Position numbers and translations under genes: made by a program. Positions 47,819-60,069 of a stretch of DNA of 64,000 bases are shown here, piece after piece (position 1 is the stretch's first letter; each line of letters opens with the position of its first letter). The notes under the pieces were generated by a model that was not told the DNA's origin, did not search any database, and saw only the letters and a program-made list of their open reading frames with translations. This DNA comes from Neckera pumila. Lineage: Eukaryota; Streptophyta; Bryopsida; Hypnales; Neckeraceae. The stretch lies in assembly GCA_963969595.1 (NCBI GenBank), contig OZ018412.1, positions 6,388,501 through 6,452,500 of the forward strand, in the 5' to 3' direction.

Positions 47819-49290
47819 GAGAATATGAGCATGTATTACTTTGCATTTATGCATAAGCCCTTTATTGTAGTGCACAACAGCTGTAATCATATAGCACATA
47901 ATTTCATGAGTATAGATGTCTTTACACAAATGTTGTGAACAACACCAACATGTCCATTGGGATATCTTGCATGTCCTCTACAACATCCTTGTGCGACTTC
48001 TATTTGTAATATAATTTATACGCTTTTTGTATCCCATATAATTTGTCTTATCTCTTGGCACCTCATTTCTATAAAGGGCTCGTCTTGTCTACTCTATCTA
48101 CATCACAATAAATGGTTTTTAAAGCCATGTGACGTATTTGTCAAATATGGTGTATTATATATGATGTATTATATATAGTATATAGCGTATGGTATACTAT
48201 GTATGGAATATTGTGTATAATATGCTATATAAAATGCATATATGTGTTATATAGGACATGCGTCACTGTCCATATTAACAACATATTAAACGGTGCATTC
48301 AACCATATGAAGATCAGAGGTGGCATGATTTTGTTCATTTAAATCATATTGGACATTTCAAGAGGTATTCATGATTGAATGCGGATATCTAAGATGACGC
48401 CGCAAAACATTTGGACGTTTAAGTTGACATTGTAAAAAACATCTGAATGTCTAAGTTGACGTCTCAAAAAACATTTGGACGTCTAATTTGACATTTCAAA
48501 AAATGTCTTATAAAGCATCTGGACAACATAAAACTATGTTGACTAAGCTTGCCACGTCATCTTTAGTGGATGCCACATCAGTTTTTCCGCGGATGCATTG
48601 TCTGCCACATCATCCACTATGTTACCAACGGGCCGGATGAGAAAATGCACAGTTGTGGCCACCGTCGTTGAGTTGGCACTAACATAGCAACCACATGGCT
48701 GAATTTCAATAGCCCCTGGACCCATGTCCCTTTTGATGTCTGACCCTTGACATGAAAACATCAGGCCATATTATCTGAGATTTTTGATGTTTTTTGCATA
48801 TCAACCATGACGCAAAAAAAATGACATCTACGCTAACGCGAGATCGCGTGTCTGGAAAAACACAGATTTTTTATAGTAAAAGTTCTTAGTAATTAAAAAT
48901 GTTGGATTTTGAACCTTGAATTGCTTCCAAAGATTCAAAACAATTTGAATTGACAAGAAAGGTTTACCACAATAACTATACTGCAAGCAAAATATAACGC
49001 AACAAATTTTGTTGAAAATGCACATTGAATGAAGGAGATACAAGCCCCCAAAGACGCAACTATCAAATGCAATTTGGTGAATTGAATTTGAACTTGTGAA
49101 CTTTGATTGGCTTCTTAAAAATTTGTATATTTTAAATTGATCTAAATTTTTTATCACAGAAACTAGAAGAAAAATCACAAATTTTCCAACAAGTTTTATT
49201 AGATTTGGACATTGGATGCAAAAGTTACAACACTTTGAATTGGACATGAAACTATATAAAGACACTTTTGGTCCTTGGGGCCTTTAAGAG
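47819..49290. other. Right subterminal part of the giant element
   Basis: There is no gene. It holds a TA-rich tract (48160-48240), tandem-like phrases CATTTGGACGTCTAAGTTGAC (48400-48510, unit about 55 bases) and GC-richer GCCACGTCATC/GCCACATCATCC motifs (48545-48620). Similar TGACATGGCAGATGACATGG motifs lie at about 33950-33970 on the left, suggesting distant inverted similarity between the two subterminal arms. Confidence 0.45.
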
Positions 49291-49635
49291 TTAAGATCTC
49301 TTGCCAAAACAATCTCACCCTTCAGATTATTGTATTCCAATTCCATCTTAAAGTTATTAATGACTTATATTTTCCTTCAATCTTGAACCTTCTTCTACTT
49401 TGAATTTTTAATGAGTGAAATTAAATGCTTTTTAAAAAAAAATCCTAGACTGTCAGTTCAAATTTTTAGCATAAAAAAATTATAAATTCAAAATTAGGAA
49501 TATGAAAATTTTAAATTAAGATGTTTCAAATCCAAAAAATCTAGTTGAGAAAGGTGCAAATAATTTTTTTTTTTTCACTCACCCTAAATGCAAATATCTT
49601 GCAATTTATGTAGTCAAAGTTTCTGGAATTTTCCT
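49291..49635. mobile_element. Family A MITE copy 4, right half (truncated)
   Basis: It resumes the family A order with AACAATCTCACCCTTC, CCAATTCCATCTTA, AATCTAGTTGAGAAAGGTGC and AAATGCAAATATCTTGCAAT, then diverges at about 49635. The expected right terminus (a GGTCCTTTAGGGG-like end) is absent. It joins 32702-33151 across the giant element. Confidence 0.7.
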
Positions 49636-50551
49636 CTTTGTCCAGCCTTTTGGCTTGGCTACTTTGTACTTGTACTTGAAGCTCTAGCATGCTCAAAAAT
49701 GAACTGATTTTGAAACCACAAATGCATTGGAATTGCAATGAAGTGCACTTCAACTTCAAAACAAGTGAAAAATGAATAATTTAAAATTATACAACAATTT
49801 GGTTTCCTTTTATACCATATCTACCATTTCATTGAGAACCTTTGAAAGAGCGTCAAAGATATTTAATTTGCAATGGGGTGAAGAACAAGCAAGAAATTAT
49901 ACAAGCAATTCAAGTGGTATAGGATCAAGTACCTCTAAAGCAATTGTGAGGTTTCATTTCTAATATGTACTATTTGTTCCAAGTTGTAATTTTCACAAAT
50001 GGTGGAAACACTAGATAGTAGATAGCATATACAAAACATTGGATTCTTTGTATGATTTTTAATTACATATGTATATTTTTAATGATGATAAAGTAGACTT
50101 TAATGTAATTGAGAGTATGATTCCAACACAATTTACAATTTGAAATTCCATTAATTTTTGTACACGGGCCTCCCAAAGTTCTTCTAATCTCAATTAGATA
50201 AAAAAATTTTAAATTTATTGGACCCCACTGTGCAATATTATAATAGTGTTTGAGGAAAATTGGTGGTTAGTGCAAAGTAAGCTAGTGAAATTGAGAAAAA
50301 TAACTTGTTGGATTTTCAAAGCACAAGAAAAAACGAAGGTGAAATTTTTAGAGTTTTTAAAATTCTAGTAAAAATTAGAGGAAATAACTAGAATGGGTGT
50401 TGAAAAAACAACTGAATGTAAGAATTGGAAGAAAGTAGATATTAAAGATCAAGAAAATTTTCAAACACTAGGTACATATTGTGCACCTAAATAAGGGATT
50501 TACTTATATAATGTTAGGTTTTGGAGTTTATTGATTTTGGATATACTTACC
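49636..50551. other. Intergenic, no gene seen
   Basis: AT-rich sequence of unknown origin replaces the right end of the split family A copy. No gene or repeat is recognised. Confidence 0.5.
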
Positions 50552-52022
50552 TTAATCCCTTAAAAACCATTGTTTATTCAGGGGACAAATGAAAGTTGTC
50601 TACAATTTGATTTTTTGGCATGATTTTTGAAAAATGTTCTTTACAATAAAACAACAAATTTGTTTTGTGGGGATATAAATTTTATTTTGATTGGTGCTTG
50701 GGAGCAAAAGTTATGCCACCCAAAGTTGAAATAATTAGCTTGGGCAACAAAATAAATCACAAAAGCTTACTTGTTTAGATTCTTTCCAATTGAATGATTG
50801 ATGTGAGAGTTGTAAAGAATCTTATTTTGAGGGCAGTCATGGCATCTTCATGTAAAAATAACATATGAGATTCGATTTTAAACTCGATTTTCACAATTCC
50901 CCCAAAATGTCTATAGGGTTACATTGTTTGCTCAAACAATCTCACCAGTAAGATTGTTGTGTTTCAATTCCATTTTAGAGTTCTTGATAATTTAGGTTAT
51001 GTTCCATTTTGTCCTTACATCTACTTTGCGAAAAATTCAAGGACTGGAAATTAAATTTGTTCCTTCACGTTAAATTTTACTCAAATTTTACTCAAATATA
51101 ACTAACTAAAAACTAAAAACCTACAATGCAAAAATTTTAACTCCTAAAGGACCATAAGGCCACCCCATGGCTTCTGCAACTACATTTTTAAGAAATTTGA
51201 TATGTGAACCTCATTAATAAACCGTGAACAACAAAGAGATTCTATATGATTTCCTTCGCTGATCCGATGGTATCTTTTGATTGAAAAATGATTTGTGTGT
51301 GCGATTTTTGATGAATTTTTTGAGAATGAAAAAGGTGTTGTGGGCCATTATTCACATTCTCATATTTTTTTTTCTACACCTCAAAATGATTTGAAAATAT
51401 TCCACATCAATAATATGATGTTATGAACATGTGGAAAAAAAAATTTAGAGTTTTTGGAGCACTTTTGAGCATTCTGATTTTAGCATTTTGATTTCAGAGT
51501 ACATACAAAATACTACCTAACCGAATACCTTTCATCAATCTTGTCAACGGTGGCATTTTCTCAAAAATTGTGCAATTTCGTTGATCTTTTTTTTACAGGA
51601 AAACTAAATAAGTATTCTTTCATTTCAATGGTGGCGATTATCAAAATTATTCTACATGAATGAGGAATCACACTTGTTATAAGAGCTAGTCCAGAAAACA
51701 AGACTGCTCATTACCCCTGGTCCTTTAGGGATTAAGCTAAAAGGATTCAAAGCCTTGAAATCTAATCACAAAATGTGCAAAAAGATTCATTCATTGAAAA
51801 GGAGTGGGAAAAATATTTTTTTCACTTTAAATGGTAAGTTTTGCAATTGAAGTGGTCAATGTTTTTGAAATTTTTCCACACATTTATACACTTTTTTAAT
51901 ACTAAAGATCATATGTCAAGATATGCAAGAATAACAAAAAGATTCTATTTCACTTTATACTTGCATTGATAGTTTTAGAATGTTTTTTGGTAAAATACAG
52001 CCTTTTAAATTTTTGGGATTAG
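50552..52022. mobile_element. Family A MITE copy 5, diverged, host of a family E insertion
   Basis: TTAA at 50552-50555 is followed by TCCCTTAAAAACCATTG. Family A blocks follow (GGGAGCAAAAGTTATGCC, AACAATCTCACCAGTAAG). The body is interrupted at a TTAA by family E copy 2 (51137-51735) and resumes to a decayed right end TTTTGGGATTAG at about 52022. Confidence 0.65.
51137..51735. mobile_element. TTAA-bounded MITE, family E copy 2 (nested)
   Basis: TTAA occurs at 51137-51140 and 51732-51735, with ends CTCCTAAAGGACCATAAGGC and TGGTCCTTTAGGGA. It is closely similar to 15023-15626 (AACGGTGGCATTTTCTCAAA shared). It is inserted at a TTAA of family A copy 5. Confidence 0.82.
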
Positions 52023-53869
52023 CCATGTAATGGCTATAGAGGTCAAAAAGTGTTTGATGAATGACTTTGACTTTGAGAATATACATGGGAGTAATGAATG
52101 GACTGTTCATCCATAATTAAATCATTTTTTTGGAGTGTTTATTGGGTTGTTTGCTCTTATTCTATGAATCCACAAAAAACACTTGGATGAATTTGGAAGA
52201 CCCTGATTGATATGTTGTTGCATATTTTCATCCAAAATTTGGATAGGTAATAGATAGACTTAGAGTAAACTTTCATGTACCTGGAATTAGTTGAAATTGG
52301 CAGAACATTACAGATATATACTTTATATCATCTTGAAAAAATTCTTGAATCTCTATTTGAAATATAATTGTTAGCATAAGTGTACCCCTTTATACACCCT
52401 TTGTCATCCTAGATATCTTTCCTTAGTCCTACCTCTATAGGAACTAAAGACTAAGTATATTCTCCTAATATTTTAGGAGACTCCTATAATATATTGTGTG
52501 TGTACTTAAAACCTTCAAGTGTCTCATTTAAACTAAATATGTAGCTTCTTGAAGTCATCTGGTGACCTCTATGATTTCTTAGTGCCTTGTTTGCTTTGAA
52601 AAATTGAATTTTGATCAAGTCATAGTGATTACATATATTGAAAATAAGATGGGTTTGGGAGTCTTTTAGCTAAATTTATTTCTTATATTGTCCATGGATA
52701 AAACACTATCTTGTGCAACTCTTTTAACTTTATTGCGTACTTTCTTGAAATCTCTTAAAGGAGATCATCCATTTCCAACTAGCCTCCTATTCTCGCAATG
52801 TAGGCTGCTTAATTTTCGATGAGCTGTGGTGTAAATGATAGCTCATATAGAACATGACCAACAGGAGTGACAAAAATGTCTGGAAGGTGTATATTGAAAG
52901 CATAAAAGGATTACAATATGTATATTGAAAGCCACAATGATCACTTACATTGATTTTGTAACCAGCTATGGTTGGAATTAGGTTTGTCTATATATTGAAA
53001 ATGGGACAAATAGAATCTTCCCAAAAAAAACTCATGGTAATTTTAAATTTGAGGGAAAAAATACAAAAATTATGAAATCCTTTTGAAATGTATTTCTCTA
53101 TAGAAGGAAAATATTTCCTCAAACTTCCCCATATTGCAAATAGGCTACATAACATTGTTAAGTGGGGGGATTTCCTCCCTGTCCGAGGAGGGATAATCCC
53201 CCCCTAGATGTCTGGGAGGGCATTACATTAAAATCCCAGGCATCTCATTGGATTGGTGAGGGTAATTGGAGTTTGCCTTGAATGTCTGGGATTGGACAAA
53301 CTTTCCGTTCTCCTGGTCACAGCTCATTGTTAGCCTTATTATATCATTATTCTCTCCTGACTTGGTAAGTTCCTTCACTGAGGGGCTCCAACTTTGGAGG
53401 GGAGCAAAAGGGACCCCCCAACACTGGTATATAATGTTATGTAAAAAATTCCTAGTAATTTTATTTTTGAGGGGAAAAAATACAAAAATTATGAAATCCT
53501 TCTAAAATCTATATCACTACAGAAGGAAATTTTTTCCTCAACTTTCCCCATGTTGCAAACAGGCTAAATTGCTTAAGTGGTCGGAAATGGGTGATCATCT
53601 TGAAATACCACTAATACCACTAGGTTGTCATTTGGGCCCCTATTTTCTTTTGTTTTTGTTTTGCATCTCGAAAGTAGCTTTTTAGCTTAGAAAAACCGTC
53701 ACGGTCGTAGCCTTAGACCGTGACTTCGAGAACGTGTCTGGGAACACGAGCTGGCACACTTCCTCGGAGATCGTCTTCATCGTCAAGTCTCTAAATCCTT
53801 CGTTCGCAAGCATTCGCAGATTTGAGTTTGTAGGGCTTGTTGTCGTGCCGATTGTCACGGTGGTATGCG
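52023..53869. other. Intergenic and upstream region of the PHAF1-like gene, with a direct repeat
   Basis: A direct repeat of about 140 bp occurs at about 53026-53165 and 53446-53585 (shared AAATACAAAAATTATGAAAT, AGAAGGAAA, TTTCCTCAA, TTCCCCAT). A spacer of about 280 bp, rich in C and G runs, separates them. From about 53690 the composition becomes genic, consistent with a promoter or 5' UTR for the gene starting at 53870. The AT-rich part before 53000 shows nothing recognisable. Confidence 0.5.
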
Positions 53870-56800
53870 ATGGGAGGGCTCACGCTGGACCTGAGGCCAG
53901 GGGCTGGTCTGGGCGCCTTCAACCTCGGTAATTCTGAGCTTTTGTTGGTGAATTGCAATTCCATTTCGTGGTTTTGTGACAGGGAAACAGTGGGGAGATT
54001 TTTTAATTGATTGCGTGTTTTCGAATGGTTTAGGGACGCCCGTGTGTGAAGCCTTGGCCTACGTTGAGCAACACCGGTCGTTTTTCGACGTTGTGCAAGT
54101 GAAATACAACGATGAGGTAAGGATTTAATTTCCGTTTTTTGCAATTCTAGTGGAACAGGAGTTTTCGCGAATGATTCAATTAGAAAATCGAACATCTGAA
54201 TAACGGAATTTTGGATTTGTCTACGCAATTGGGCAGGGTGTTATAACTTCGCGTTGGATTCTGTTTATTAGGGTTTGATTGCAAATACGACATTTTAATG
54301 CTTATGAAGCTCCTTGTCAGTGATGAGATCGGTCTAGTGCAATTGATGCATTCTGGTTATTTTAAATCCTGAGCATTGGATCGAAGAATGCAAGAGGGCT
54401 TTTAGAAGTAGGAGCTGGACGAATTTATCTATTAGAATTGGGATCCTCTTGCACTGGAGGCGATTGAATGGGCGCTTGCATCCTATTTTAGGTCTGCAGA
54501 GCTTGCGAAAACCTCTAGAGTCAGAATTAGAAGGGATATGAGAGTTGGCTTAACTTTGAATGCTTGAAACATGAGCTGCAACTGGAGATAATGAAGCTGA
54601 AGTGTGTGCAGGAGCCTTTGCAAGTGGATCTGGTCCTCAACTTTCCTGAACATGGTTTTCATCTGCGGTTTGAATCTCGGTCACAGGTCCGTGAATTTCT
54701 CTTCTTTGCGAACTTATTATACCTTTTTTTATAGGTGTTTCAAATTTCTCGTGGAAGACTTTTGCATTGGTTCGCTGTAAGTGGAGTAATTGTTACTAAC
54801 AAGAAAATGTTTAGAATATAGCGAATGTGACAACGTGCAACAACTGAATATCCAAAGCTTACCCTCAGTTTACTCATTTAATGAGCAAAACTTTGAAAGT
54901 TCATAACTTCTTATAATGCAACATCTAAATAGACAGTACTTTTTTTGTTCGTTGGAATCCTCTCAAAAACCATGATTATATCACATCAAAAAAATTCCAT
55001 TCTGATGAGAGAAACCACTTAAATGAATGAATGGGAGCCACAGGAATGGGTTTTCTACCTCATGGTTGAAGGATTTTGTGTTTCCTTTTCCTTGTTCTGT
55101 TGTTTTTGAAGTACTCACGCTTTTGAGCTTCTTGCTGTTCTCTACGCCAGAGTTACTTGTAAATCAGCGGTAGGTGGTCTGACGCCCTTCTTGTTGTGTT
55201 CCGCTGCAGCGACTGAGGCTGATAGAGGTGTATGATGTGCAACGTTTGCAAATGCGCTATGCCACTTCTTCCATTGGGTGAGGAGAGCAAATAGCTCAAA
55301 TTTTAGTTCAGTTATTAACCCTCTATTATTTGTTAAGTAATAATCGACTTCTTGCTTTGCTTTCGATTATGCAGGGGTCCAAATGTTGCCGCCACTTTTG
55401 TTGCGGTTTATGCCCTTTTTGGGCCAACCTTCCCAGGCACATACAATACGAAGCGGTGCATTTACACCTTATTTTACCCTGTAAGTAGTCTCTTGCACTG
55501 GCTAGATTGTATTATTGAGGACCCGTATGAGGAAACCAGCTTTCTATAAGGTTTCTTACCTTCAGGCCCGATGCCTTTCAAACCCTCGCAGCTGAAGACC
55601 CCTGATCCCGGTTACATTGTGCTCTTTGAAGACCCTCATTAATCACGAATCCTATGAAATAGAGCAAGTAGGGTTTGTGATCAGACCGAATGGGTCGCAA
55701 TTCATGCAGGCTGTCGTAGGGTCCATCAATTTCTTCTTAGGTGTTATCTTATCGACCTTTCGTTTTTGTAACTACACTAGAGTCCTCTGTACGTTGCACG
55801 GCACTTTGTCGCCTTCAATACCCTTTGAATGCCGGATACACATGGCGGGTACCTTTTGTAGTAGTCCTTTTGAACTACACCTGTTTAATTCATGCAACGA
55901 TGGAGTGACTAATACTTCACGTGCACCCATGTATTGTGTAGGGTCTGTCATTCGCTTTCCCTATCCCAGCACAGTATACGGAATGCTGCCAACATCGGGA
56001 AGGTGAGTGTCTGCGACACAGTTATTGCTTTTGTTCATTACTGATGTAGAGTGCCTCTCTGACATGTATACACGCTGTGCAGCCGAGCTGCCTTTGGAGT
56101 TCCCAGATGGAACCACTCCCGTTATGTCGCGGATATGCATATATGACAGTGCAGTCGGAGGTGGCACTGGTGTCGGTTCTCCCCTTAAGATTGCTTCACC
56201 GCCTCAGCTTCCTACTGGTAGCTTGTACATGGAGGAGGTTCATGCTAAAGTACGTGATTTCGGTTGGTGATGTTTTATCTCTTCTTCCGATTGTACTAGT
56301 TGCAGAGATCTCTTCTTATCCAAGTTGTATTCGTGAAGGATAAGCTTGAGCTCGGTAGCAGTTAAAGTACTCTTACATGTGAAAGCGTGACATTGTTGTT
56401 TTCGATTCGAGTCAGGTGTGACTGCTTATCCTGTGGTGACTTAGAAAATAAAATCAGACTGTAGTACTGCGACCTCTTGTAACATGGAAATTGCCTTCTA
56501 CTGTGTAGTTGGCAGAGGGGTTGTTATTCAAAGGAGGCGGACAGCATCTGACATTTGGCACGTCTCCACAAGTGAGTCGTCTCATGCTCCCCTTCATATC
56601 ATTATCACAAATTTATAAGGCCTTCTCCTCTGGCATTTTACTGCCCTGTGCAGAAATTTCACCTGTGTTTTAAGGGTTCTGACATGACTGTTTGGCAGGA
56701 TGTGTGGGCAGAGTTGGGTCGACCATGCAGCATACATCAGAAGCAGGTTAGCTCCGTAGTAGTACTCATTTAACTCGACGGGTTATGTAGCATGTGCCTG

Positions 56801-58147
56801 GTCATCAATTGTCTTTTCCATGTTTGTTTATTTCATTTTCAGTGTAGCCTAGGGTGAAGTGGAGAAGCTCAATAAGATCGCCAAGATGCGCCAAGGACCT
56901 TAGACGATGCGCAGCAGGGGGACAGAATAGCTCTAAGAAACAATTTGTGTCAGATACCTTGTCTAAAGATGGAATTTTTTGAAGTGATATTGCTCGACAT
57001 CTGGTGTTTTTAGGTCGACCCGATGGTGATCCATTCTTCATCGGACCCAAGGCCTCGCACAGCCTTGTGTGGTGATTATTTCTATAATTATTTCACACGG
57101 GGCATTGACATCTTGTTCGATGGTCAGGTGCGCACTTTTTGACCACTTTCTGTTCATGCAGTTGGCAATGATTATGGAAAGTAATGAATGAGCCTGTAAT
57201 GTTCTACTCGAGTTTGTGAAGATGTATTTGTGGACGTTCAAATAGCCTTCAATTCCTCATTTACAGGTGTGACCATATAGCTCATGTTGTGAGGTGGGTT
57301 GGCAGCATCATCGCATCAAGAAGTTTGTACTTCACACCAATTTTCCAGGTCACACAGACTTCAATTGTTACATCAAGTGCAACTTCTTCATCCATGTTCC
57401 TCCAAGTAAGCCATCTCAATGGAATGTAGGGTTTCTACGAGTGGGCTCATCGTTGTCTCTCTTGAAATTGGAAAGCGTTGTAATATGTGATTCATGCTTT
57501 GAATAACTCTCTGGAACTTATGAAATTGCAGTATATTGAATGATATGCTTGTATTTGTGTCATATTTATGGCCACTGGAGGATCTTTTCTGAGATGTGGG
57601 TAGTACCAGGTGTTGGTGGCGAAGTACTTGACAAAGCTGCTGACGGTGATGGATCTCAAAGGTGCATCAGTGCTGACACCAAGTGGAGTCAAGTGCAGGT
57701 ACTATCGCTAAGTGCTTCTCAAGATTGTCGTTGTTTGACTTTCATGTCATGTAACATAATGGGAACATTTTGTGGTGTATGTAACAGGGTATACTAGGTG
57801 ATGGTGGTCGTGCTGCAATCCAAACGCAAGGTTCCGTTAGCAATCCATTTGGTCCAACATTTGTGTACGGATACCGAAACATTGCTCTGGAGGTAAGTAT
57901 TGGTGTTAGTGTTGTGGATTCTTGACGTTATGTCAACAGTCTTATTATATCGTAATGAGTTCATGGTTGATTGCCCAGGTTTGCAGCCTGTTTTTTGAAA
58001 TTCGGTCTGTTTTACTTGTTTTAGTCCTATTTCTTTTATCGCCGAGGTGATGAGTTCTTGTGGATCCCCACCTGTGGATCTTTGACCCTGCAGGTAATGA
58101 AGAATGGACATATTGCAACTGTAACTCTGTTCCAGACCAATGTATGA
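53870..58147 (+). CDS. PHAF1: UPF0183 / PHAF1-like protein (phagosome assembly factor 1 family), 14 exons
   Basis: Exons: 53870-53927, 54034-54116, 54612-54686, 55210-55277, 55375-55480, 55942-56002, 56083-56249, 56509-56571, 56699-56746, 57014-57127, 57306-57405, 57610-57698, 57788-57892, 58094-58147. All introns are GT-AG and phases agree, giving 396 residues ending in TGA. The whole chain follows the plant UPF0183 family: LDLRPGAGLGAFNLG near the start, then NFPEHGFHLRFESRSQRLRL, VYALFGPTFPGTYN, LPLEFPDGTTPV, GSLYMEEVHAK, DYFYNYFTRGIDILFDGQ, FVLHTNFPGHTDFNCYIKCN, NPFGPTFVYGY and a KNGHIATVTLFQ end. In animals the family member PHAF1 acts with BCAS3 at forming autophagosomes. The plant role is less clear and is inferred only. 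The start is chosen by alignment of the N-terminal LDLRPG motif. No damage is seen; the gene looks functional. Confidence 0.95.
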
Positions 58148-59216
58148 ACTCTGATATTTGCCTATGCTGATTGTCCACGAAAGTTTTCTCGACATTGAGG
58201 TGTCTGGAGGTCTGTAAATACTGTGAATATTGTATGTGTAGGTAGAAGTTTGTTCCAAGAGTATAGCTCTTGTTACTGGTTTCTAAGTAGTTGCTAAAGC
58301 GAGAAATCTTGTCAAAACTGCATGGAAAGAAAGCGGATCAATGTCTCTACTTTCTGAAGGAACCTGTTGTCTGATGTTTGGAATTTGTTAGCCTCTAGTC
58401 TCAGGTGTAGAATATTGGGTTGCAGTACCTTTTCACCCTATTTGCTGAACTGGTGCAATGGGTCCAAGAGCTAGTCGGAGGGTCGGAGATTGGAGGTCAG
58501 AAATTCCTAGCCTCAAGGAGGCGAAGTTTGTAGTTCTCCTAATTTGATATGAAGTAGCTGACTGACAATTCATTGTAATTTTTTTAGTGCAATAACAGAA
58601 TTACTTTTTTTTTTACCGGGACCCAAGTCATGATTACGGCTCGTGAGGTTTAATTTGCTACCTCTTCCTTTAAAGGCACATTCTCTTAGATATTACAATG
58701 CACGATACAGAAGCCTATAATGATTGGCTTAGAAACGGATCACAGTAAAGTGACACTCAGTTATATTTATCAATGGATATCACCACAAATTCGTGGCATT
58801 TATAGTGTATCATAGGTTTTCAAAACAGATGGTATATCACATTCAAAACAAGATAAACGGTGTACAATTAAAATTGGATACAATTGGTGGAGAGTTGCTA
58901 CAGCAATGCACTACACGAAAAGAAAACCGCAATTTTTTCTGAATATCAATCCATGACATTGATTCATCCACAAGACAAGTTTCACGAACTGGTCAAGGTA
59001 ACACCACTGTCAAACCATGGCAACAATCCTAATATTCACTATACATGAGTCCTTCCAACTGCTTAAGGAGATGCAGTACACCTACAATGAAGACAAGCTC
59101 ACCACACGAGGGGCAGACAACTATACCCCATATGCATCCATACTCCAAATTCTTCCGGAGAGGTATGCAATTTGGGGGTTTAGGGTTTAGGTTGCCCGTG
59201 TATATATGCCATCCCC
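58148..59216. other. Spacer between PHAF1-like gene and GTPase gene
   Basis: It probably contains 3' UTRs of the two converging genes. The phrase GGTCAGAAATTCCTAGCCTC, then AAGGAGGCGAAGTTTGTA, at about 58494-58533 is repeated with changes at about 63173-63213, pointing to a dispersed repeat. No gene is supported. Confidence 0.5.
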
Positions 59217-60069
59217 TTATGCACGGATCGGTTCAGTTCCGCTCCAGCGACAGAGTTTGGAAATTCTGAAAGAATTGCGCATATTCCAAACAAATAACCA
59301 GTATTGCACAATTTTGCCAACATAAGGTATCCTGGAACCATAAACTGGTTCAACTGGAGGGAGCTTGCACAGTGGGAGCGGCAGCTCCACTTCCTCAATA
59401 GCCAATTTCAGATTCCTCAAGCTCTCCGACCTCGTATTTTCAAGCTTGCTCTCCACCACAGAGTCCTCATCGTGAGGTGGAAAATCAACACCAATCGACC
59501 GATACGGAAACCTCCTTTTGTCAGTATCCTCAAGAGTCGGGTCTGCAATTTTATCACGACTGTTAAGATTTGGAACCACCGGAGGCGCCATCATCTCCGT
59601 GATGTAGGTCAGATTATCGTCCAGCCACTCCTTCCGCTTACAAGACGTGAACACCAGCAGCACGTTGTCGTGGTAGTGTGTACGCTCCCCATTGTGCGCG
59701 AACAAGGCGTGGAAGGCTCGCCAGCACTGCTCGTCTGCTCGTGTGAACTTCGAGGCTTTCTTGACGTAGCAGAAAGGCGTCGATGCCGGAGGGATGAGTC
59801 TCCGCCAGGTAGTTCCGAAGCTCGAGGGTGCGCTGGAGGTCGTGCTCGGGGTTGTCGGTGGCGAACAGGCCGACGGTGGCGATGATGGTCCACTTGGTGC
59901 AGGTGGAGATGCGGACGTCCGTTTGCTTCGTGAGGGAGGAGAAGGAGTCCACGGATGCGAACTCGCCGTCAATGGCGCCGGTTGTGAGCATGTTGGAGAG
60001 GGTGGACTTGCCGTCGCCCGTCTTCCCGAACAGCAGTACGGTTCTTCTTCTTCTCGCCGGGATGGTCAT
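59217..60069 (-). pseudogene. AIG1/IAN-like GTPase with one-base frameshift
   Basis: From the ATG at 60067-60069 the protein starts MTIPARRRRTVLLFGKTGDG followed by KST, a P-loop (G1) placed exactly as in the neighbouring intact GTPase. The first frame runs to GIDAF near 59775. The rest (CYVKKASKFTRADEQCWRAF, then VDFPPHDEDSVVESKLENTR) continues in another frame to a stop at 59217. Removing one base from the AAA run at 59773-59775 (TTT on the coding strand) rejoins them, giving about 283 residues. The G3 region reads ATVGLF, lacking the usual Asp. An in-frame ATG at 60117 would add 16 residues. The break may be a real mutation or an assembly error. Membership of the AIG1 (IAN/GIMAP) family is inferred from the P-loop and from similarity to the divergent neighbour. 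Confidence 0.68.

Larger units (their letters stand above)
33148..49294. mobile_element. 16.1-kb TTAA-bounded element carrying transposase and ParB-methyltransferase genes
   Basis: The left junction is TTAA (33148-33151) followed by CCCCTAAAAGTCCAAGGCCC. The right junction is TTAA (49291-49294), preceded by the reverse complement of CTCTTAAAGGCCCCAAGGAC. Removing the insertion and one TTAA joins CATAAGG-TTAA to GATCTCTTGCC and AACAATCTCACC, which aligns base for base with intact family A copies, so the empty site is known. Inside are inverted repeats of about 600 bp (about 34212-34830 and 47166-47818), a minus-strand transposase and a plus-strand ParB-methyltransferase. The subterminal sequences beyond the long repeats do not match each other. 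The structure may therefore be one giant element, or a 13.6-kb long-TIR element nested in a smaller TTAA element. Confidence 0.72.

Noticed and set aside
2442..52022. Naming the TTAA MITEs firmly as piggyBac
   Set aside because: TTAA and CCC ends fit, but no piggyBac transposase is present and the only transposase found is SWIM/MULE-like.
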